Shown here one piece after another: positions 60,353-64,000 of a DNA stretch of 64,000 nucleotides (its first letter is position 1; each line of letters opens with the position of its first letter). The translations under genes were made by a program, and so were the position numbers. Location of the stretch: positions 186,001-250,000 of the forward strand of contig NZ_PXYK01000004.1 of the NCBI RefSeq assembly GCF_003012745.1. The letters are read 5' to 3'. The DNA is from Kumtagia ephedrae (GTDB taxonomy: Bacteria > Pseudomonadota > Alphaproteobacteria > Rhizobiales > Rhizobiaceae). The notes beneath the pieces are model-generated. The model was not told the origin of the DNA and did not search any database. It worked only from the letters and a program-made list of their open reading frames with translations.

Positions 60353-61567
60353 ATGAAGGATCGAATCTCGCTGCCCCTCGCCCGCCGCATCGCCATCGCG
60401 GCGCAGGGGCTCTCCGAGCCGCGGCCGGTTGGCCCAATCACCCGCCGCCATCTGGCAAGGGTGCTGGAACGCCTCGGCCTGCTGCAAATCGATTCCGTCA
60501 GCGCCGTGGTGCGCGCCCACTACATGCCGCTGTTCTCGCGGCTCGGAGCCTACCCGATGGCGCTGCTCGACGACGCGGCCGCACCGGGCCGCAAGCGCAT
60601 GCTGTTCGAATACTGGGCGCACGAGGCGTCGCTGCTGCCGCTCGAGTCCTGGCCGCTGATGCGCTGGCGCATGGAGCGAGCGCGCGACAATGACGACCGG
60701 GAAATCTACAAGGGCCTGGCCCGCTGGGCCGACGCCAACCGCCCGCTGATCGAGTTGATCTACCGGCGCGTCGCCGAGGAGGGCCCGATCGCCGCCTCCG
60801 ACATAGACGGAGCGAAGGGCAAGGGCGGCTGGTGGGGCTGGAGCGACGAGAAGCACGCCTTCGAATGGCTGTTCTGGGCCGGCAGGATAACCACGGCGGC
60901 CCGCCGCGGCTTCCAACGCCTGTACGACATCCCCGAGCGTGTGCTGCCGAAGGAGGTGCTCGCCTTGCCGGAGCCGGCGCCGGAGGACGCGCATCGCGAA
61001 TTGCTGCGGCGCTCCGCGCGCGCCCTCGGCATTGCCACCGCGAGCGACCTGCGCGACTATTTTCGCCTGTCGCCGGCCGACATTAAGGGCCGTGTCGAGG
61101 AACTGGTCGAGACGGGCGACCTCTTGCCGGTCGCCGTCGAGGGTTGGCGGAACCCGGCCTATCTCTTCGCCGGCGCGCGCATGCCTCGCAAGGTAGAGGC
61201 GCGCGCCCTGCTTGCCCCGTTCGATCCGCTGGTGTGGGAGCGCTCGCGGGCCGAGAGGCTGTTCGACTTCCACTATCGCATCGAGATCTACACGCCCGCC
61301 GAGAAGCGCCAGTACGGCTATTACGTCCTGCCCTTCCTGCTCGGCGACACCATCGTCGGCCGCGTCGACCTCAAGGCCGACCGGCCGGCCGGCGTGCTGC
61401 GTGTGATGGCCGCTTATTCGGAACCGGGAGCACCGTCGCACACGGGCGCCGAACTCGCGAAAGAGCTGGAGTTGATGCGCGACTGGCTGGGTCTGGAGCG
61501 CGTCGAGGTATTGCCCGCCGGCGACCTTGGACCGACACTTGCCGGTATTCTGCCAGCGGCGGCGTGA
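60353..61567 (+). CDS. winged-helix DNA glycosylase, YcaQ-type
   Basis: This 404-residue protein of the HTH_42 / YcaQ (AlkX) family is close in length to E. coli YcaQ (410). Near residue 43 it has GLLQIDSVSAVVRAHYMPLFSRLG with the catalytic QxD motif (QID), and further YWAHEASLLPLESWPLMRWRM and FDPLVWERSRAERLFDFHYRIEIYTP. Such enzymes remove bases linked in interstrand crosslinks and N7-alkyl purines. The start at 60353 was chosen over an open upstream extension because the family begins near here. Divergent from nuoA. Confidence 0.88.
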   Translation: MKDRISLPLARRIAIAAQGLSEPRPVGPITRRHLARVLERLGLLQIDSVSAVVRAHYMPLFSRLGAYPMALLDDAAAPGRKRMLFEYWAHEASLLPLESWPLMRWRMERARDNDDREIYKGLARWADANRPLIELIYRRVAEEGPIAASDIDGAKGKGGWWGWSDEKHAFEWLFWAGRITTAARRGFQRLYDIPERVLPKEVLALPEPAPEDAHRELLRRSARALGIATASDLRDYFRLSPADIKGRVEELVETGDLLPVAVEGWRNPAYLFAGARMPRKVEARALLAPFDPLVWERSRAERLFDFHYRIEIYTPAEKRQYGYYVLPFLLGDTIVGRVDLKADRPAGVLRVMAAYSEPGAPSHTGAELAKELELMRDWLGLERVEVLPAGDLGPTLAGILPAAA

Positions 61568-61811
61568 GCCTCGCGCAACCGGTCTAAGAAGGCCGAGCTC
61601 GGCCAGTTCCCGCCGCAGCTTCGGCGGAATCTCCATCAGCTCCGGCCCGGCTGGCCGAGATCGGCCCGCGTCGGCCCCGGAAGGCGCGGCTGCCACTCGG
61701 TGCGCTCCACTTCGGATCGAAAACCAGCGGCCAACGCCTAAGAGGGGCCCGTCTCACGTCGAGCCGACAGGAGAGCGACGCGGTCCGCGGGCACGCGGCA
61801 CCGTGAGGCGC

Positions 61812-63212
61812 TCAGCACTCCACCACGTTGACGGCCAACCCGCCGAGACTGGTCTCCTTATAGCGCTCGTTCATGTCGAGGCCGGTCTGGCGCATGGTCT
61901 CGATCGCCGCGTCGAGCGGCACGAAATGCGTGCCGTCGCCCTTTATGGCGAGCGAGGCCGCCGTCACCGCCTTCACCGCACCCAGGGCGTTGCGTTCTAT
62001 GCACGGCACTTGCACCAGCCCGGCCACGGGATCGCAGGTCATGCCGAGATGATGCTCCAGCGCGATCTCGGCAGCGTTCTCGATCTGCCGCGGGCTACCG
62101 CCCATGACTGCCGCCAGCCCCGCCGCCGCCATCGCCGAGGCGGAGCCCACCTCGCCCTGGCAGCCGACCTCGGCGCCGGAGATCGAGGCGTTGGTCTTGA
62201 TGATGCCGCCGATGGCAGCGGCGGTGAGCAGAAAGTCGCGGATGCCGTGGTGATCCGAATCGGGATGAAAATGCAGCCAGTAGCGCAGCACCGCCGGCAG
62301 CGTGCCGGCCGCGCCGTTGGTCGGCGCAGTCACCACGCGGCCGCCGGCGGCGTTCTCCTCGTTGACGGCCATGGCGTAGACGGACAGCCAGTCATTGGCG
62401 AGCAGCGGGTTCGGCCGGTTCTGTCGCCACTCCTCGTCGAGCTTCTGGTGCAGCATCTTGGCGCGGCGGCGCACTTTCAGGCCGCCCGGCATGATGCCCT
62501 CCTGGCTAAGGCCCCGCTCGATACAGCCGCGCATGGCAGACCAAATGGCGTCCAGCCCTTCGTCGAGCTTTTCGCGTGAGGTCACCGTTTCCTCGTTGGC
62601 GCGCTTCATCTCGGCGATGGAGAGGCCGCTGGCATCGGCCATGGACAGCATTTCGGCCGCATCGGCGAAGGGATATGGCACGTCCGGTCCGGCGGCCTTC
62701 GCCGTCCCGCCCTTCATGCGCTGCAACTCCTCCTCCGACACGACGAAGCCGCCGCCGATGGAATAGAAGACACGGCGCAGCACCAGATGGTCATCCGTGT
62801 CATAAGCGTAGAAAGTCATGCCGTTGGCGTGCCCGGGCAGCGCCGTTTTCCTGTCGAGCACCAGATCGACGGCCGGGTCGAAGCGATAGGAGGGATGGCC
62901 GGGCGGCGAAATGCGTTTCGCCGCCTTGATCGCCTCGATCTGCGCATCAGCCTTGTCGGGGTCGACCGTCGTCGGCGTCTCGCCCGCGAGCCCGAGAATG
63001 ACCGCGCGATCGGACCCATGCCCTATCCCGGTATAGGCGAGAGAGCCGTGCAGGCTGGCGCCGAGGCGGCCGACCCTGGTGCCGGCCGGGCGCGGCCAGT
63101 CGCTGCCGGCGACCTCGTCGAGAAAGCGCCGCGCCGCCGTCATCGGCCCCATCGTGTGCGAGCTCGAAGGGCCGATCCCGATCTTGAACAGGTCGAACAC
63201 GGACAGAAACAA
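61812..63212 (-). CDS. sdaA: L-serine ammonia-lyase, single-chain iron-sulfur type
   Basis: This 466-residue enzyme converts L-serine to pyruvate and ammonia. The beta domain starts [21 protein letters not shown]. The alpha domain has the three cysteines for a [4Fe-4S] cluster in [12 protein letters not shown] and [19 protein letters not shown], plus [15 protein letters not shown]. It ends in ...NVVEC. The 244-bp gap to the glycosylase holds only a palindrome GGCCGAGCTCGGCC near 61591 and no gene I can support. Confidence 0.94.
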   Translation of the reverse strand: MFLSVFDLFKIGIGPSSSHTMGPMTAARRFLDEVAGSDWPRPAGTRVGRLGASLHGSLAYTGIGHGSDRAVILGLAGETPTTVDPDKADAQIEAIKAAKRISPPGHPSYRFDPAVDLVLDRKTALPGHANGMTFYAYDTDDHLVLRRVFYSIGGGFVVSEEELQRMKGGTAKAAGPDVPYPFADAAEMLSMADASGLSIAEMKRANEETVTSREKLDEGLDAIWSAMRGCIERGLSQEGIMPGGLKVRRRAKMLHQKLDEEWRQNRPNPLLANDWLSVYAMAVNEENAAGGRVVTAPTNGAAGTLPAVLRYWLHFHPDSDHHGIRDFLLTAAAIGGIIKTNASISGAEVGCQGEVGSASAMAAAGLAAVMGGSPRQIENAAEIALEHHLGMTCDPVAGLVQVPCIERNALGAVKAVTAASLAIKGDGTHFVPLDAAIETMRQTGLDMNERYKETSLGGLAVNVVEC

Positions 63213-63345
63213 GCGGCGCTCCCTGGCTGAGGGCGTGCCGACGCCCTTTGGCTACATATCGGGCTTTTGCTAGGCTGGGACTAGGCTCAGGCCGAAATCC
63301 GCTTCTCCGGCCGCGACATGGCCAGCGCAGAAGCGTCTTTCGGCA

Positions 63346-63373
63346 AAGAAAAAGGCGCGGTCGCCCGCGCCTT
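63346..63373 (-). terminator. Rho-independent terminator of the 39-residue gene
   Basis: On the minus strand AAGGCGCGG-GCGA-CCGCGCCTT forms a perfect 9-bp stem with a GNRA-type loop, followed by TTTCTTT. It lies 25 bp after the stop of the small membrane protein gene and before sdaA. The structure is strong and classical. Confidence 0.85.
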
Positions 63374-63397
63374 CGGAGAGGAGTATTCGGCCGCCGG

Positions 63398-63517
63398 TCA
63401 ACCTGTAGCGAGAAGCGCGTTGCCTCCGACCAACCAAGCGAGAAGCACGATGCCCGCGAAGCCGATGACCGCCTTGGCGGTGAGGCCCCAGCAGGACTTC
63501 TGAATTCCGTCGTCCAT
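63398..63517 (-). CDS. small membrane protein, 39 residues
   Basis: The frame encodes MDDGIQKSCWGLTAKAVIGF, then a hydrophobic helix AGIVLLAWLVGGNALLATG. AGGAA lies six bases before the ATG and a strong terminator follows, so the gene has all signals of a real transcription unit. It is too short for most gene finders. The acidic N-terminus with one Cys/Trp is probably cytoplasmic. Not recognised; function unknown. Confidence 0.72.
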   Translation of the reverse strand: MDDGIQKSCWGLTAKAVIGFAGIVLLAWLVGGNALLATG

Positions 63518-63819
63518 GATATTCCTGTTGTTGCTGGTCCCGCCGACGCATCGCCTGGCGGGCCCCGATCAGCCGGCTCAATACGCCTTCGGCGCCACTT
63601 TCGCAACGGGAAAAACGGCGAAACCGTGGCAGGCAGGCGGGCCATTGTGTCTCAAGCACTATGCATTTTAACAAAATCAGCGATTTACCGGCACCTCGCG
63701 GTAAACCATGCCTTTACTGGTGAGGCGGATTCGAGGCGTGTCCGGTCCGGATGGCCATGCGCTGGAAATCCCGGCAATGCCCGCTCCCTTTCCGGCATTC
63801 GCCGCATTACGCTGGCGGC
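63518..63819. other. intergenic region without supported genes
   Basis: These 302 bp lie between the divergent 39-residue gene and the DUF599 gene. An AT-rich patch near 63655-63690 (GCATTTTAACAAAATC) may hold promoters for either side, but no clear -35/-10 pair was found. Confidence 0.4.
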
Positions 63820-64000
63820 ATGGCCGAATCGCTGCCTCTCACGCTCGGGGATCTCGTCGCCCTCGCCTTCTTCCTGGCGGTCTGGGTGGTGCACGGGCTG
63901 GCGGCCGGCGGCCACATAACCAGGCGCGTATCGCTCACCACCGCCATGAATGCGCAGCGGCTTGCCTGGATGCGCACCATGGGCCGGCGCGAGTTGCGCA
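63820..64000 (+). CDS. DUF599 family membrane protein (5' part)
   Basis: The gene runs off the window; 60 residues are visible. They begin with a transmembrane helix (LGDLVALAFFLAVWVVHGLA), followed by TTAMNAQRLAWMRTMGRRELR, the conserved cytoplasmic N-terminal motif (M-x(2)-R-x(2)-WM) of DUF599. The complete family members are about 230 residues with four helices. The function of the family is unknown. Confidence 0.72.
   Translation, partial: MAESLPLTLGDLVALAFFLAVWVVHGLAAGGHITRRVSLTTAMNAQRLAWMRTMGRRELR

Noticed and set aside
61568-61700. Minus-strand stretch reading LMEIPPKLRRELAELGLL, and the palindrome GGCCGAGCTCGGCC.
   Set aside because: The peptide looks protein-like, but the frame then runs through the antisense of the glycosylase gene. 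No start or stop makes a sensible short gene, and the hairpin has no U-run.

Overview
The window is high-GC DNA (roughly 65%) from an alphaproteobacterium. It most resembles the Hyphomicrobiales (Rhizobiales), in the Phyllobacteriaceae/Mesorhizobium range. The evidence is a complete 14-subunit nuo operon of alphaproteobacterial type, the coaD-ppi-ppi-queA-tgt order, a prkA-yeaH-spoVR operon behind an EcfG-type stress promoter, an RNase J gene, and short palindromic repeats between genes. The species call is inference from gene content. I recognised no rRNA, tRNA, CRISPR array or prophage.

Layout. 1-5.1 kb (+): a corrinoid/one-carbon cluster with the end of a MetV-like protein, a MetF-type methylenetetrahydrofolate reductase, a methyltetrahydrofolate:corrinoid methyltransferase, an intruding AT-richer nuclease-like gene, and a RACo-type corrinoid activator. 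5.2-10.3 kb: a sugar ABC transporter (binding protein, permease, double ATPase; -) divergent from its LacI-family regulator, with the same operator 12-mer upstream of both. 10.3-12 kb: a cupin, a HAD phosphatase and a small lipoprotein. 12.3-17.2 kb: prkA-yeaH-spoVR. 17.3-20.6 kb: an alpha/beta hydrolase/MarR pair with twin operators, an MsrQ-like protein, a PPOX flavoprotein and a DUF971 protein. 20.8-25.5 kb: molybdenum cofactor genes moaA, mobA and mobB, with a class III cyclase and a DMT transporter between. 25.6-29.7 kb: a polar amino acid ABC transporter without an ATPase gene, a beta-hydroxyacid dehydrogenase and an AlkD-like repair protein. 29.7-34.5 kb (-): tgt, queA, two cyclophilins and coaD, plus a 47-aa membrane protein on the other strand. 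34.5-41.6 kb (-): dnaE, a DUF1467 protein, mce, rnj and birA. 41.6-60.1 kb (-): nuoA-N with eight extra small genes. 60.3-64 kb: a YcaQ-type glycosylase, L-serine ammonia-lyase, a 39-aa membrane protein and the start of a DUF599 gene.

How the genes work together. The first cluster looks like handling of methyl groups through B12 proteins and tetrahydrofolate, although the corrinoid protein itself is not in the window. The nuo genes make respiratory complex I. Its operon also carries a pentapeptide protein, a secreted protein, a GFA-family protein, two small proteins, a Uma2-family nuclease, a four-helix-bundle protein, and a stand-alone copy of the helix-hairpin-helix domain that ends NuoE.

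The most unusual signal is a family of short elements bounded by inverted tandem heptamers (RGYGAAT type). Three copies lie at or beside the stop codons of the MTHFR gene, nuoC and rnj. The nuoC copy encodes a four-helix-bundle protein whose start codon is made by the heptamer array, and the MTHFR copy is flanked by a CTAA duplication. A second palindrome family (GGGGACAGTTTAC ends) lies about 10 bp after the stops of nuoI and birA. All motif and repeat positions were read by eye; no database search was run.
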